From positions 1 to 42,127 of the forward strand of contig ONPN01000009.1 in assembly GCA_900319695.1 (NCBI GenBank): a stretch of 42,127 bases of DNA. The letters are read 5' to 3'. Position numbers and translations under genes: made by a program. Under the pieces are notes generated by a model. It worked only from the letters and a program-made list of their open reading frames with translations, made no database searches and was not told where the DNA came from. The DNA is from an uncultured Eubacteriales bacterium (GTDB taxonomy: Bacteria > Bacillota > Clostridia > Oscillospirales > Oscillospiraceae). Below, in pieces: positions 7,300 to 16,136 of this stretch (positions are counted from its first letter, which is position 1; every line of letters starts with the position of its first letter).

Positions 7300-9534
7300 A
7301 TGCCTGTTAAAAAGACAGCCACTGACAAGAAAAAGGCTCCTGAAAGCAAAAAAATTGAGGAGCCTGTCGTTGAAACCAAGCCGGCCGAGGCCGTGAGCGC
7401 GGAGCCCGCGCCCGCGAAGAAAAAGACCCCCGCGAAAAAGAAGGCCGTGAAGAAAGCAGAAGAGCCTGCCGTTGAAGCCAAGGCGGCTGAGGCTGTGAGT
7501 GCGGAACCCGTTCCCGCGAAGAAGAAGGCCCCCGCCCGCAAAAAAGCTGTGAAGAAGGCTGTGGAGCCCGTCGTTGAGGAAGCCCCCGTCATTGAGGAAG
7601 CCCCCGTCGTTGAGGAAGCTCCCGCCGTTGAGGAAGCTCCCGCCGTTGAGGAAGCTCCCGTCGTTGAGGAAGCCCCCGTCGTTGAGGAAGCTCCCGCCGT
7701 TGAGGAAGCTCCCGTCGTTGAGGAAGCCCCCGTCGTCGAAGAGGCTCCCGTCGTTGAGGAAGCCCCCGTCGTCGAAGAGGCTCCCGTCGTTGAGGAAGCC
7801 CCCGTCGTTGAGGAAGCCCCCGTCGTCGAAGAGGTTCCCGTCGTTGAGGAAGCCCCCGTCGTCGAAGAGGCTCCCGTTGTTGAAGAGGCTCCCGTCGTTG
7901 AGGAAGCTCCCGTCGTTGAGGAAGCCCCCGTCGTTGAGGAAGCCCCTGTCGTTGAGGAAGCCCCTGTCGTTGAGGAAGCTCCCGTCGTTGAGGAAGCCTC
8001 CGTCGTTGAGGAAGCCCCCGTCGTCGAAGAGGCTCCCGTCGTTGAAGAGGCCCCTGTCAATGCAGAGCCTGAGCTGCCGCAGCCGCGCCGCAGCGTCGCC
8101 TTCATTGGCTCCGAGTGCTATCCCTTCATCAAGACCGGCGGTCTGGGCGACGTGATGTACGCCCTGCCCAGAGCTCTCACCAAGCAGAACTGCGACGTGA
8201 AGGTCATTCTCCCCCGCTATGCCTGCATCCCCGAGGAGTACCAGAAGAAGATGGTCTACCGCGGCGCGTTCATGATGGACCTCTGCTCCGACGGCCGCAG
8301 CTTCTATGTCGGCATCATGGAGTATGTGCACGACGGCGTTGTGTACGACTTCATCGACAACAACGATTTCTTCAGCTGGGGCAATCCCTACACCGATCTG
8401 GTGCGCGACATCCCCAAGTTCTGCTACTTTGCCAAGGCGGCCCTCGCGGCGCTCAACTACATGGACTGGATCCCCGACATCATCCACTGCCACGACTGGC
8501 AGGCGGCGCTGTCGCCGGTGTTCCTCCGCACGCTCTTTGCCGACACGCCCGTCGGCCGCGCCAAGAGCATGCTGACCATCCACAACCTGCGCTTCCAGGG
8601 CATCTACAACATCCCCACCATGAAATACTGGACCGGCCTGCCCGGCTACGTCTTCGAGTACGGTCACCTCAAGCAGGGCTATGAGGACGCCAACATGCTC
8701 AAGGGCGGTCTCGCCTACGCCGACATGATCACCACCGTCAGCAACACCTACGCCTGGGAGATTCAGACCGGCTTCTACGGCGAGGAGCTGGACGCGCATC
8801 TGCGCTTCCACTCCGGCAAGCTCCACGGCATTGTCAACGGCATCGACGTCGATCTCTGGAACAGCGCGGCCGACCGCCTGCTGGCCGAGACCTACGACAT
8901 CTCCAACGTTATTGAGAAGAAGAAGGCCAACAAGCTGGCCCTGCAGGAGAGACTGGGGCTTGAGCAGAACGCTGACAAGATGGTCATTGGTCTCATCTCC
9001 CGCCTGACCGATCAGAAGGGCCTTGACCTCGTCAACGCCATCTTCCAGCAGCTCATCGACGGCAACACCCAGGTCGTCATCCTCGGCACGGGCGACAAGC
9101 GCTATGAGGACGCTTTCCGCTACTACGAGAACACGAACAAGGGCACCGTCTGCTCCTATATCTCCTATAATGAGAGTCTGGCCCACCTGATCTACGCCGG
9201 CGCCGACGCCCTGCTGGTGCCGAGCCTGTTCGAGCCCTGCGGCCTGACCCAGCTGATCGCCATGCGCTACGGCACCGTGCCCGTGGTGCGCGAGACCGGC
9301 GGTCTCAAGGACACCGTGCAGCCCTACAACCAGTTCACCAACGAGGGCAACGGCTTCACCTTTGACCGCTACGAGGCGGGTCTCCTGCTCGACGCGATCA
9401 ACCGCGCCAAGACCCTGTACTTCACCGACCGCTGGCACTGGGATGAGATGGTGCAGCGCAACATGGCCAAGGACGTCTCCTGGGACAATTCGGCCAAGCA
9501 GTACCGCGATCTGTATCTCCAGCTCAGACCGTAA
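7300..9534 (+). CDS. Glycogen synthase with a long repetitive N-terminal extension
   Basis: ADP-glucose-dependent glycogen (starch) synthase, GT5 family: it adds glucose to the growing alpha-1,4-glucan in the cytoplasm. The catalytic part is residues 265-744, about 480 residues and so full length for GlgA. It shows the KTGGLGDV donor-binding motif near 278-285, HDWQAAL, and the C-terminal EPCGLTQL signature. The first 264 residues are unusual. A Lys/Ala/Pro-rich basic region (about 1-88, with repeated PAKKK) is followed by 27 consecutive acidic hexapeptides of the PVVEEA type. The start is backed by AAAAAAGGAGAAACGTT just upstream. No other glg genes lie adjacent. A hairpin terminator follows directly. 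Confidence 0.93.
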   Translation: MPVKKTATDKKKAPESKKIEEPVVETKPAEAVSAEPAPAKKKTPAKKKAVKKAEEPAVEAKAAEAVSAEPVPAKKKAPARKKAVKKAVEPVVEEAPVIEEAPVVEEAPAVEEAPAVEEAPVVEEAPVVEEAPAVEEAPVVEEAPVVEEAPVVEEAPVVEEAPVVEEAPVVEEAPVVEEVPVVEEAPVVEEAPVVEEAPVVEEAPVVEEAPVVEEAPVVEEAPVVEEAPVVEEASVVEEAPVVEEAPVVEEAPVNAEPELPQPRRSVAFIGSECYPFIKTGGLGDVMYALPRALTKQNCDVKVILPRYACIPEEYQKKMVYRGAFMMDLCSDGRSFYVGIMEYVHDGVVYDFIDNNDFFSWGNPYTDLVRDIPKFCYFAKAALAALNYMDWIPDIIHCHDWQAALSPVFLRTLFADTPVGRAKSMLTIHNLRFQGIYNIPTMKYWTGLPGYVFEYGHLKQGYEDANMLKGGLAYADMITTVSNTYAWEIQTGFYGEELDAHLRFHSGKLHGIVNGIDVDLWNSAADRLLAETYDISNVIEKKKANKLALQERLGLEQNADKMVIGLISRLTDQKGLDLVNAIFQQLIDGNTQVVILGTGDKRYEDAFRYYENTNKGTVCSYISYNESLAHLIYAGADALLVPSLFEPCGLTQLIAMRYGTVPVVRETGGLKDTVQPYNQFTNEGNGFTFDRYEAGLLLDAINRAKTLYFTDRWHWDEMVQRNMAKDVSWDNSAKQYRDLYLQLRP
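7567..8052 (+). repeat. 27 tandem copies of an 18-bp coding repeat
   Basis: The unit CCCGTCGTTGAGGAAGCC is repeated in frame without interruption over 486 bases. The variants are mostly synonymous (GAA/GAG, GTC/GTT, CCC/CCT). Two sub-types, GTTGAGGAA and GTCGAAGAG, alternate in blocks, which suggests duplication of multi-unit segments. Copy number is likely to vary between strains and is prone to assembly error. Confidence 0.95.
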
Positions 9535-9555
9535 GGCTTCCCCAAAACCGAATAG

Positions 9556-9588
9556 AACACCGGGAGGATCACGCCTCCCGGTGTTTGT
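9556..9588 (+). terminator. Terminator after glgA
   Basis: A perfect 12-bp stem (9556-9567 with 9574-9585) and 6-base loop follow the stop codon by about 20 bases. The T-run is short, so termination may be partial. Confidence 0.65.
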
Positions 9589-9626
9589 GCGTATATTCCG
9601 GCTCTGTCTCCGGAGAAAAAGGATGG

Positions 9627-10409
9627 ATGATGATGGAAGACAAGAAAACGCCCTGGCTTTACAAGGTGATACGCTGGCTGGTGTGGCTGTTCTCGCCAAA
9701 ATACAAATTGGTCGGGACGGAAAAGCTGCCTGACGAGCCCTGCGTCATCGTCGGCAACCACAGCCAGATGTACGGCCCCATCGCAGGCGAGCTGTATATG
9801 CCCGGGAAGCACTGCGTCTGGTGCGCGGGCGAGATGATGCACCGCGAGGAGGTGTCGGCCTACGCCTATCAGGATTTCTGGTCGGGAAAGCCCAAAGGGA
9901 TACGATGGTTTTACAAAATCCTGAGCCATCTCATCACGCCGCTGTGCGTGCTGATCTTCAACAGCGCCCACACCGTGCCCGTCTACCACGATACGCGGCT
10001 CATCACCACCTTCCGGGAGTCCATTGCGAAGCTCAGGGAGGGCTACAGCATGGTCATCTTCCCGGAACACTATGACGAGCACAACAACATCGTCCACGAT
10101 TTTCAGGACAAGTTCATTGACCTTGCCCGTTTCTACTATAAAAAAACCGGGACGGAGCTCAGCTTTGTGCCGCTCTATGTGGCGCCGAGGCTTGACACCC
10201 TCTTCTTCGGCGAGCCGATGCGTTTTCGCGCGGACGCGCCCATTGAGGAGGAGCGGAAGCGCCTGTGCGCATACCTGATGGACGCCATCACCGACATTGC
10301 CGTCGCCCAGCCGGAGCACACGGTCATCCCCTACCCCAACGTGCCCAAGCGGCTCTATCCCAAAAACATTCCCCTGGAGGTCTATACCAATGACTCGTCA
10401 GCCGTATGA
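9627..10409 (+). CDS. PlsC-like lysophospholipid acyltransferase
   Basis: Probable 1-acyl-glycerol-phosphate acyltransferase-like enzyme of about 260 residues, membrane associated. The acceptor motif is NHSQMYGP, a variant of the usual NHxxxxD in which the final Asp is missing. A later VIFPEH matches the FPEGTR-type block. An N-terminal hydrophobic stretch (VIRWLVWLF) would seat it on the membrane. Three in-frame ATG codons in a row (9627, 9630, 9633) follow GGAGAAAAAGG; the first is given. The next gene starts 20 bases before this one ends, so the two are translated together. The exact acyl acceptor is not predictable, and the missing Asp leaves activity uncertain. Confidence 0.75.
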   Translation: MMMEDKKTPWLYKVIRWLVWLFSPKYKLVGTEKLPDEPCVIVGNHSQMYGPIAGELYMPGKHCVWCAGEMMHREEVSAYAYQDFWSGKPKGIRWFYKILSHLITPLCVLIFNSAHTVPVYHDTRLITTFRESIAKLREGYSMVIFPEHYDEHNNIVHDFQDKFIDLARFYYKKTGTELSFVPLYVAPRLDTLFFGEPMRFRADAPIEEERKRLCAYLMDAITDIAVAQPEHTVIPYPNVPKRLYPKNIPLEVYTNDSSAV

Positions 10410-11064
10410 TTACAGCGGCTTTTCCCTCAAAAAGCTCAACGAACCCCGCTTTGCCCATGTCAAGCTGCTGGGCGGCTGGCTCGCCTACTTTGCCCTGTAC
10501 TTTATCACCGAAAACCTGATCCCCGCCGAGCGCTGCCATCTGATCCACTGTGCGCTGGACGATCTCATCCCCTTCAACGAGTACTTTCTGTTCTTCTATG
10601 TCGGCTGGTATTTTCTCGTGTTCGGGGCGCTGGCCTATACCTTTTTCTTCGATGTGCCGGCCTTCAAAAAGGTTCAGACCTTTATTATGATCACGCAGGC
10701 CGTGGCCATGCTGTGCTATATTGTCTGGCCTTCGCGCCAGGATCTGCGGCCGGAGGTCTTTGAGCGGGAGAATATTCTGACCGCGCTCATGGGCTTTATC
10801 TACGCCTTCGACACCAGCACCGGGGTCTGCCCCTCTCTGCATGTCGCCTACTCGCTGGGCATTTTGTCGGTAGGCCTCAAGGGCAGGCGGCTCGCGCCGG
10901 TGTGGAAAATCGCGCTGACACTCTTTGTGCTGGGCGTGTGCGCCGCGGTCTGCTTTGTCAAGCAGCACTCGGCCGTGGACGTGTTCGCCGCCCTGCCCGT
11001 GTGCCTGCTGGCGGAGATCCTGCTCTACGGCAAAGACTACTGGCTGCCGAAGCTGAAAGCATAG
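10390..11064 (+). CDS. PAP2-superfamily membrane phosphatase
   Basis: Integral membrane lipid phosphatase of 224 residues with about six hydrophobic segments. The PAP2 core motifs are visible as CPSLHVAY (the PSxxH block) and KQHSAVDVFAA (the block with the catalytic His and Asp). The first motif (KxxxxxxRP) is not clear. It is read from ATG 10390 because GGAGG sits 9 bases upstream; longer versions run through the previous gene. Overlap with the PlsC-like gene suggests a lipid-remodelling pair, for example phosphatidate or undecaprenyl-diphosphate metabolism. That is inference. Confidence 0.8.
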   Translation: MTRQPYDYSGFSLKKLNEPRFAHVKLLGGWLAYFALYFITENLIPAERCHLIHCALDDLIPFNEYFLFFYVGWYFLVFGALAYTFFFDVPAFKKVQTFIMITQAVAMLCYIVWPSRQDLRPEVFERENILTALMGFIYAFDTSTGVCPSLHVAYSLGILSVGLKGRRLAPVWKIALTLFVLGVCAAVCFVKQHSAVDVFAALPVCLLAEILLYGKDYWLPKLKA

Positions 11065-11119
11065 AACAATTGTTTTAACGCATAAACTGATTCCATGGGT
11101 ATTCATGGGAGGCATCAAC

Positions 11120-11998
11120 ATGGATTTTGAAAAGACATCCACCAGGGTTTCTCTGGTGAGCGTGGCCGGGAACACGGCGCTGGCGCTGTTTAAGTTTCTG
11201 GCAGGCATACTGGCCCACTCCGGCGCCATGATCAGCGACGCGGTGCACTCGGCGTCCGACGTGCTGAGCAGCTTCATCGTCATCATCGGCGTGAAGCTCT
11301 CCGTCAAGGCCGCCGACCGGGAGCACCCCTACGGGCATGAGCGCTTTGAGTGCGTGGCGGCCATCATCCTGGCCGTGGTGCTGGCGATGACGGGCCTGCT
11401 GATCGGCGTACGCGCCGTGGAGAACATAGGCGCTCAGACGCAGACGGCGCCGGGGCTGCTGGCCCTGATCGCGGCGGCGGTCTCCATCGCCGCCAAGGAG
11501 GCCATGTACTGGTACACCCGCTATTACGCCAGGCGCCTCAATTCCGCCGCCCTGATGGCCAACGCCTGGCACCACCGCAGCGACGCCCTGTCCTCCATCG
11601 GCGCGCTGATCGGCATCGGCGGGGCGCGTCTGGGCTATCCGATCATGGAGCCGATTGCGAGCCTTGTGATCTGCGTCTTTATCCTCAAAGCGGCTTACGA
11701 CATCTTCAGGGACGCCACGGGGAAAATGGTGGACCGGGCCTGCGACGCGGAGACAGAGAAGCGGCTGCGGGACTGTGTGAGCGCGGAGCCCGAGGTGCTG
11801 GGCATCGACCGGCTGCAAACCCGTGAGTTTGGAAACCGCATCTATGTTGATCTGGAGATCTGTCTCGACGGTCAGCTTTCACTGGTGGAGGCCCACAGCA
11901 TTGCCGAGCGCGTCCACGACCGTATCGAGCAGGAGTTTCCCACCGTCAAACATATCATGGTGCATGTGAATCCGTATGTAAAAAATGATCGCTCCTGA
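11120..11998 (+). CDS. Cation diffusion facilitator (zinc/iron/manganese efflux)
   Basis: CDF-family metal/proton antiporter of 292 residues. Metal-site motifs are HSASD in the second helix (SDAVHSASDVLSS) and HHRSD in the fifth (NAWHHRSDALSS), plus the DREHPYGHERFE loop found throughout the family. A cytoplasmic C-terminal domain (about 205-292) ends with a typical HIMVHVNP strand. The start at 11120 follows GGGAGG. The gene is followed at once by the convergent iron-uptake operon, with a shared terminator. The metal specificity (Zn, Fe or Mn) cannot be settled by eye; the HxxxD sites favour Zn or Fe. Confidence 0.9.
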   Translation: MDFEKTSTRVSLVSVAGNTALALFKFLAGILAHSGAMISDAVHSASDVLSSFIVIIGVKLSVKAADREHPYGHERFECVAAIILAVVLAMTGLLIGVRAVENIGAQTQTAPGLLALIAAAVSIAAKEAMYWYTRYYARRLNSAALMANAWHHRSDALSSIGALIGIGGARLGYPIMEPIASLVICVFILKAAYDIFRDATGKMVDRACDAETEKRLRDCVSAEPEVLGIDRLQTREFGNRIYVDLEICLDGQLSLVEAHSIAERVHDRIEQEFPTVKHIMVHVNPYVKNDRS

Positions 11999-12019
11999 TT
12001 CAGGAACGATCATCTTTTT
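11980..12019. terminator. Bidirectional terminator overlapping two convergent stop codons
   Basis: A 13-position stem with one mismatch (11985-11997 with 12001-12013) and a 3-base loop has five T's after it on each strand. The stop codon of the CDF gene (11996-11998) and that of the small Cys-rich gene (12002-12000) both lie at its centre, so both proteins end in Asp-Arg-Ser from the same palindrome. Confidence 0.85.
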
Positions 12020-12158
12020 GCGTTTTTTTGCACTCGCACTTTTTCCCGCAGGCCTCACAGCCGCAGCTGCAGCGGGACTTCCCGCTGCGCATGGCGCGGA
12101 AGGCGAGGTACACAAGCCCGGCAACGGCGAGCAGGATGAGGATGTCCCAGACGTTCAC
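12000..12158 (-). CDS. FeoB-associated Cys-rich membrane peptide
   Basis: A 52-residue protein with one N-terminal transmembrane helix (WDILILLAVAGLVYLAF). Its basic cytoplasmic tail carries six Cys (CSCGCEACGKKCEC). This matches the small Cys-rich proteins often found directly after feoB in Firmicutes. The GTG start at 12158 lies 4 bases after the feoB stop and is preceded by GGGGTGAGGGC. It is probably part of the ferrous-iron transporter complex or an iron or redox sensor; the molecular role is not established. Confidence 0.8.
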   Translation of the reverse strand: MNVWDILILLAVAGLVYLAFRAMRSGKSRCSCGCEACGKKCECKKTQKDDRS

Positions 12159-12162
12159 GCCC

Positions 12163-14511
12163 TCACCCCATTCCGAGCAGCAAGCCCAGAAGCCGCACCA
12201 GCAGCGCGGCAATCCAGGCGAGCAGACACTGCCACAGCGCCACATAGACAGCCCATTTTCCGCCGAGCTCCCGCTTGACGGAGGCGATGGCTGCCACGCA
12301 GGGGGTATAGAGCAGGCTGAACACCAGCAGACACCAGACCGTCAGCGTGGACAGGGCCGTCTCGACTCCGGGGTCGGCGTAGAGGATGCCGAGGACGGAC
12401 ACGACGCTCTCCTTGGCCATGACGCCGCTGATCAGCGAGGTGACGATGCGCCAGTCGCCGAGACCCACCGGCTTGAAGATCGGCGCGAGCAGTCCGGCCA
12501 GGGCCGCCAGGATGCTGTCATGGGAATTGGCGACAAGGTTGAAGCGGAAGTCGAAGCTCTTGAGGAACCAGACCGCGATGGTGGCGATCAGGATGACCGA
12601 GAAGGCGCGCTGCAAAAAGTCCTTGGCCTTCTCCCACAGAAGCTGCATGACGTTGCGGGGACTCGGCAGGCGGTAGTTCGGCAGCTCCATCACGAAGGGG
12701 ACGGCCTCGCCGCGGAAGATGGTCTTCTTATACAGCAGGGCGATGAGCACGCCGCTCACAATGCCGAGAATGTACAGCCCCGTGATGACCAGCCAGCCGC
12801 GCTTCGGGAAGAAGGCGCTGACAAAGAAGCTGTAGATCGGGAGCTTTGCCGTGCAGGACATGAAGGGCGTGAGCAGGATGGTCATGCGGCGGTCGCGGTC
12901 ACTCGGCAGGGTGCGGGTGGACATGACCGCGGGCACCGTGCAGCCGAAGCCGATGAGCATGGGCACGATGCTGCGCCCGGACAGGCCGATGCGGCGCAGG
13001 AGCTTGTCCATAACGAAGGCCACGCGCGCGATATAGCCGCTGTCCTCAAGCAGGGAGAGGAAGAAGAACAGCACCACGATCAGGGGCAGGAAGCTCACTA
13101 CGCTGCCGACGCCCTCAAAGATGCCGCCCAGTACAAGGCTCTGGATCGCGGGGTTGACGTTCCCCGCCTCCATCGCGCGGCCGGTCAGTTCGCCCAGGGC
13201 TTCGATCCCCGACGCGAGCAGATCCTGGAAGAAGGGGCCGATGAGGAAAAAGGTCAGGAAGAAGACCAGGGCCATGATGCCGAAGAACATGGGGATGGCC
13301 GTATATTTGCCGGTCAGCACCTTATCAAGCCGCTCGCTGCGCATATGCTCCCGACTCTCGCGGGGCTTGATGACGCAGGCGTCACAGACCTTTGCAATAT
13401 AGTCAAAACGCATTTCAGCCATGGCGGCGCTGCGGTCCAGTCCGCGCTCGGCCTCCATCTGCAGAATGATGTGCTCCAGCAGCTCCTTCTCGTTCTGGTC
13501 GAGCTCAAGCTGCTCGAGGATGCGCTCGTCTCCCTCGATGAGCTTGGCCGCCGCGAAGCGCGTGGGCAGCCCGGCACGCGCGGCGTGATCCTCGATCAGG
13601 TGGCTCACCGCGTGCATGGCTCTGTGTACCGCGCCGCCGTGGTCCTCCGCGCTGCAGAAATCCTGCCTGAGCGGCAGCTCCCGATATTTGGCGATGTGGA
13701 TGGCGTGGCGCACCAGCTCGTCCACGCCGTGGTTCTTGGCCGCCGAAATGGGCACCACCGGGACCCCCAGCATGGACTCCATGCGGTTGACATCCACGGT
13801 GCCGCCGTTGCCTGTCAGCTCGTCCATCATGTTGAGGGCGACAACCATCGGGACCTCCATTTGCAAAAGCTGCATGGTGAGATAGAGGTTGCGCTCAATA
13901 TTCGTGGCGTCGACGATGTTGATGATGGCCCGGGGCTTTTCGCGCAGGACAAAGTCGCGAGAGACCAGCTCCTCGCTCGTATACGGGGACATGGAATAGA
14001 TGCCCGGCAGGTCGGTGATGACGGTGTCGCTGCGGCCGCGGATCGCGCCGTCCTTGCGGTCGACGGTGACGCCGGGGAAGTTGCCGACGTGCTGGTTGGA
14101 GCCCGTGAGCTGGTTAAAGAGCGTGGTCTTGCCGCTGTTCTGGTTGCCCACCAGGGCAAAGCTCAAAAGCGTTCCCTCCGGCAGCGGATCACCCGTGCCC
14201 TTGGGGTGAAATTTGCCCTCCTCGCCAAGACCGGGGTGATCCGCCGGGCGGCGTACCGAACGCTCCGGCATGCGGTTGGGGGCGTCCGCGAGGCGTTCGA
14301 TCCCGATACGCTCCGCGTCCGCGAGTCTCAGCGTCAGCTCATAGCCGCGCAGGCGCAGCTCCATCGGATCCCCCATAGGGGCGAGCTTGACCATGGTCAG
14401 CTCTGCGCCCGGGATGAGGCCCATGTCCAGAAAATGCTGGCGCAGCGCGCCCTCTCCCCCGACGCTCGTCACGCGGGCCGCCTGTCCCGCCTTGAGTTCA
14501 TTCAGTTTCAT
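12163..14511 (-). CDS. Ferrous iron transporter, FeoA-FeoB fusion
   Basis: Imports Fe2+ across the cytoplasmic membrane. The 782-residue protein starts with a FeoA SH3-like domain (about 1-75, LRQHFLDMGLIPG typical). A linker leads to the FeoB G-protein domain: G1 GNQNSGKTT at 122-130, G3 DLPG, G4-like NMMD, G5 SAA. The transporter part carries the two repeated gate segments (GFGCTVPA and ISGVMAKESVVS). The start is placed at the MKLNELKAGQ Met, with GGAG 11 bases upstream; the ATG eight codons earlier has no ribosome site. FeoA is usually a separate gene, but fusions are known in Clostridia. Iron-dependent repression is likely; a candidate operator lies at 14623-14639. Confidence 0.95.
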   Translation of the reverse strand: MKLNELKAGQAARVTSVGGEGALRQHFLDMGLIPGAELTMVKLAPMGDPMELRLRGYELTLRLADAERIGIERLADAPNRMPERSVRRPADHPGLGEEGKFHPKGTGDPLPEGTLLSFALVGNQNSGKTTLFNQLTGSNQHVGNFPGVTVDRKDGAIRGRSDTVITDLPGIYSMSPYTSEELVSRDFVLREKPRAIINIVDATNIERNLYLTMQLLQMEVPMVVALNMMDELTGNGGTVDVNRMESMLGVPVVPISAAKNHGVDELVRHAIHIAKYRELPLRQDFCSAEDHGGAVHRAMHAVSHLIEDHAARAGLPTRFAAAKLIEGDERILEQLELDQNEKELLEHIILQMEAERGLDRSAAMAEMRFDYIAKVCDACVIKPRESREHMRSERLDKVLTGKYTAIPMFFGIMALVFFLTFFLIGPFFQDLLASGIEALGELTGRAMEAGNVNPAIQSLVLGGIFEGVGSVVSFLPLIVVLFFFLSLLEDSGYIARVAFVMDKLLRRIGLSGRSIVPMLIGFGCTVPAVMSTRTLPSDRDRRMTILLTPFMSCTAKLPIYSFFVSAFFPKRGWLVITGLYILGIVSGVLIALLYKKTIFRGEAVPFVMELPNYRLPSPRNVMQLLWEKAKDFLQRAFSVILIATIAVWFLKSFDFRFNLVANSHDSILAALAGLLAPIFKPVGLGDWRIVTSLISGVMAKESVVSVLGILYADPGVETALSTLTVWCLLVFSLLYTPCVAAIASVKRELGGKWAVYVALWQCLLAWIAALLVRLLGLLLGMG

Positions 14512-14552
14512 CTGTCTGTACACTCCGAAAACCATATTTTAGTATTTTGTAT

Positions 14553-14581
14553 AGTATAGCACAGCGCGGCCGCAATGAAAA
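14553..14581 (-). promoter_or_regulatory. Promoter of the feo operon
   Basis: Minus strand TTTTCA (14581-14576), 17-base spacer, TATACT (14558-14553). The -10 box is strong and the -35 weak, which suits an activated or repressible promoter. Confidence 0.6.
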
Positions 14582-14622
14582 GAGGGCAGCGCGCGTTCTT
14601 TTTTTGTTCATTTTTTCATTAA

Positions 14623-14639
14623 TGATATGACTTTTATCA
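14623..14639. promoter_or_regulatory. Small inverted repeat, possible metalloregulator operator
   Basis: TGATA-7 bases-TATCA lies between the divergent feo and exopolysaccharide promoters, directly next to the -35 box at 14641. AT-rich dyads of this sort can be Fur or DtxR-type sites. The match is weak and is offered only because of its position. Confidence 0.25.
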
Positions 14640-14640
14640 C

Positions 14641-14669
14641 TTGACAGAAAGGGCCGATCAGGGTATTCT
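14641..14669 (+). promoter_or_regulatory. Promoter of the exopolysaccharide operon
   Basis: TTGACA (14641-14646), exactly 17 bases, TATTCT (14664-14669). This is one of the strongest vegetative-type promoters in the window. It leaves a leader of about 75 bases before the first gene. Confidence 0.8.
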
Positions 14670-14752
14670 ATACAATAGGTAAAGTTAGTTTACTTTGGGA
14701 ATTTTTGGGGTTTCCCATGCCCGGAACATGCAGAAAACAGGATGTATTCACC

Positions 14753-16087
14753 ATGAACAACGAACTTTCTTTTGATACGCTCTATGATCGCCTGCTGAGC
14801 GGGGAGGACTGTCTCTCCGTGGTGGGTCTCGGCTATGTCGGGATGCCGCTGGCGGTGGAATTTGCCAGGCATCTGCGCGTGATCGGCTTTAACCACCACG
14901 AGGCCCGCATCCGCCAGTATAAGTGCGGCATCGACCCGACGAAGGAGGTCGGCGACGAGGCCATCCGCAAAACGACGGTGGACTTCACCTCCGACGAAAA
15001 GAGACTGCGCGAGGCGAAATTTCACATCGTCGCGGTGCCCACGCCCATCAACACCGACCACACGCCGGATCTCTACCCGGTGCAGAACGCCTCTCTCATC
15101 GTCGGGCGCAATCTGACGCCCGGTTCGGTGGTGGTGTACGAGTCCACGGTCTACCCCGGCGTGACTGAGGAGGTCTGCATCCCCATTCTGGAGGAGCAGT
15201 CCGGTCTCAAATGCGGGCGGGACTTCAAGATCGGCTACAGCCCCGAGCGCATCAACCCCGGCGACAAGGTTCACACGCTGACCAAAATCAAAAAGATCGT
15301 CTCCGGCATGGACAGTGAGACCTGCGCCCTCATCAAGCGGGTCTACGATATTATCATTGAGGCCGGAACCTTCCCCGTCAGCAACATCAGAACCGCCGAG
15401 GCCGTGAAGGTCGTCGAAAACAGCCAGCGCGACATCAACATCGCGTTCATGAATGAGCTGGCCATGGTGTTCGACCGCATGGGCATCGATACCAACGAGG
15501 TCATCGACGGCATGAATACCAAGTGGAACGCCCTCGGCTTTAAACCCGGTCTCGTCGGCGGCCACTGCATCGGCGTCGATCCCTATTACTTTACATATGA
15601 GGCGGAGAAGCTGGGCTATCACAGCCAGATCATTCTCAACGGCCGCATCGTCAACGATGGCATGGCCGCCTTCGTCACGGCCAAGACCGTGGAGAAGATG
15701 GTCGTGGCCGGTCTCGCGCCGAGGAAGAGCAAGGTCGTCATTCTCGGCCTGACCTTCAAGGAGAACTGCCCCGACGTGCGCAACAGCCGCGTCAACGACA
15801 TTGTGGGCGAGCTGCGCAAATTTGGGATCGAACCCATCGTGACCGATCCCTGGGCCGACCCCGCCGAGGCGAAAAAAGCCTACGGCATCGAGCTGACGGC
15901 CTTTGAGGATGTGCATGACGCGGACTGCGTGCTTGCAGCCGTGGCGCACAGAGAGTTCGCCGCGCTCGGCCTGGAGGGCGTGCAGCGTCTGTTCGGTGAG
16001 AAGGACACGAAGATCCTGATCGACATCAAGGGCATGTTCGATCTCAACAAGCTGAGAAACAGCGACATTCTTTGGTGGAGACTTTGA
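14753..16087 (+). CDS. UDP-N-acetylhexosamine 6-dehydrogenase (TviB/WbpO/WecC-type)
   Basis: Oxidises a UDP-HexNAc to the corresponding uronate with two NAD+, in the cytoplasm. The 444-residue protein has the Rossmann motif GLGYVGMPLA near 24-33, a central dimerisation helix region, and the catalytic Cys in GGHCIGVDPYY. The GFKPGLVGGHCIGVDPYY context resembles TviB/WbpO (UDP-GlcNAc or GalNAc dehydrogenase) more than UDP-glucose dehydrogenase, but substrate assignment by eye is provisional. The ATG at 14753 is used; upstream in-frame starts lack a better ribosome site. It is the first gene of the exopolysaccharide operon, about 75 bases after its promoter, and would supply an acidic amino-sugar donor. 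Confidence 0.88.
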   Translation: MNNELSFDTLYDRLLSGEDCLSVVGLGYVGMPLAVEFARHLRVIGFNHHEARIRQYKCGIDPTKEVGDEAIRKTTVDFTSDEKRLREAKFHIVAVPTPINTDHTPDLYPVQNASLIVGRNLTPGSVVVYESTVYPGVTEEVCIPILEEQSGLKCGRDFKIGYSPERINPGDKVHTLTKIKKIVSGMDSETCALIKRVYDIIIEAGTFPVSNIRTAEAVKVVENSQRDINIAFMNELAMVFDRMGIDTNEVIDGMNTKWNALGFKPGLVGGHCIGVDPYYFTYEAEKLGYHSQIILNGRIVNDGMAAFVTAKTVEKMVVAGLAPRKSKVVILGLTFKENCPDVRNSRVNDIVGELRKFGIEPIVTDPWADPAEAKKAYGIELTAFEDVHDADCVLAAVAHREFAALGLEGVQRLFGEKDTKILIDIKGMFDLNKLRNSDILWWRL

Positions 16088-16136
16088 TCGCTTGTGAGGC
16101 GGCGTCCCGCAATTGACTGACGGAGGAGAAGCGCAG

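Noticed and set aside
7567-8052. CRISPR array
   Set aside because: The units are contiguous 18-bp coding repeats with no spacers, and no cas gene is nearby.
7188-8105. Ser/Thr/Gly/Ala repeat protein (STTGAS type) on the minus strand
   Set aside because: It is the reverse complement of the 18-bp repeat in glgA. No start signal, and the sense frame continues into an intact catalytic domain.
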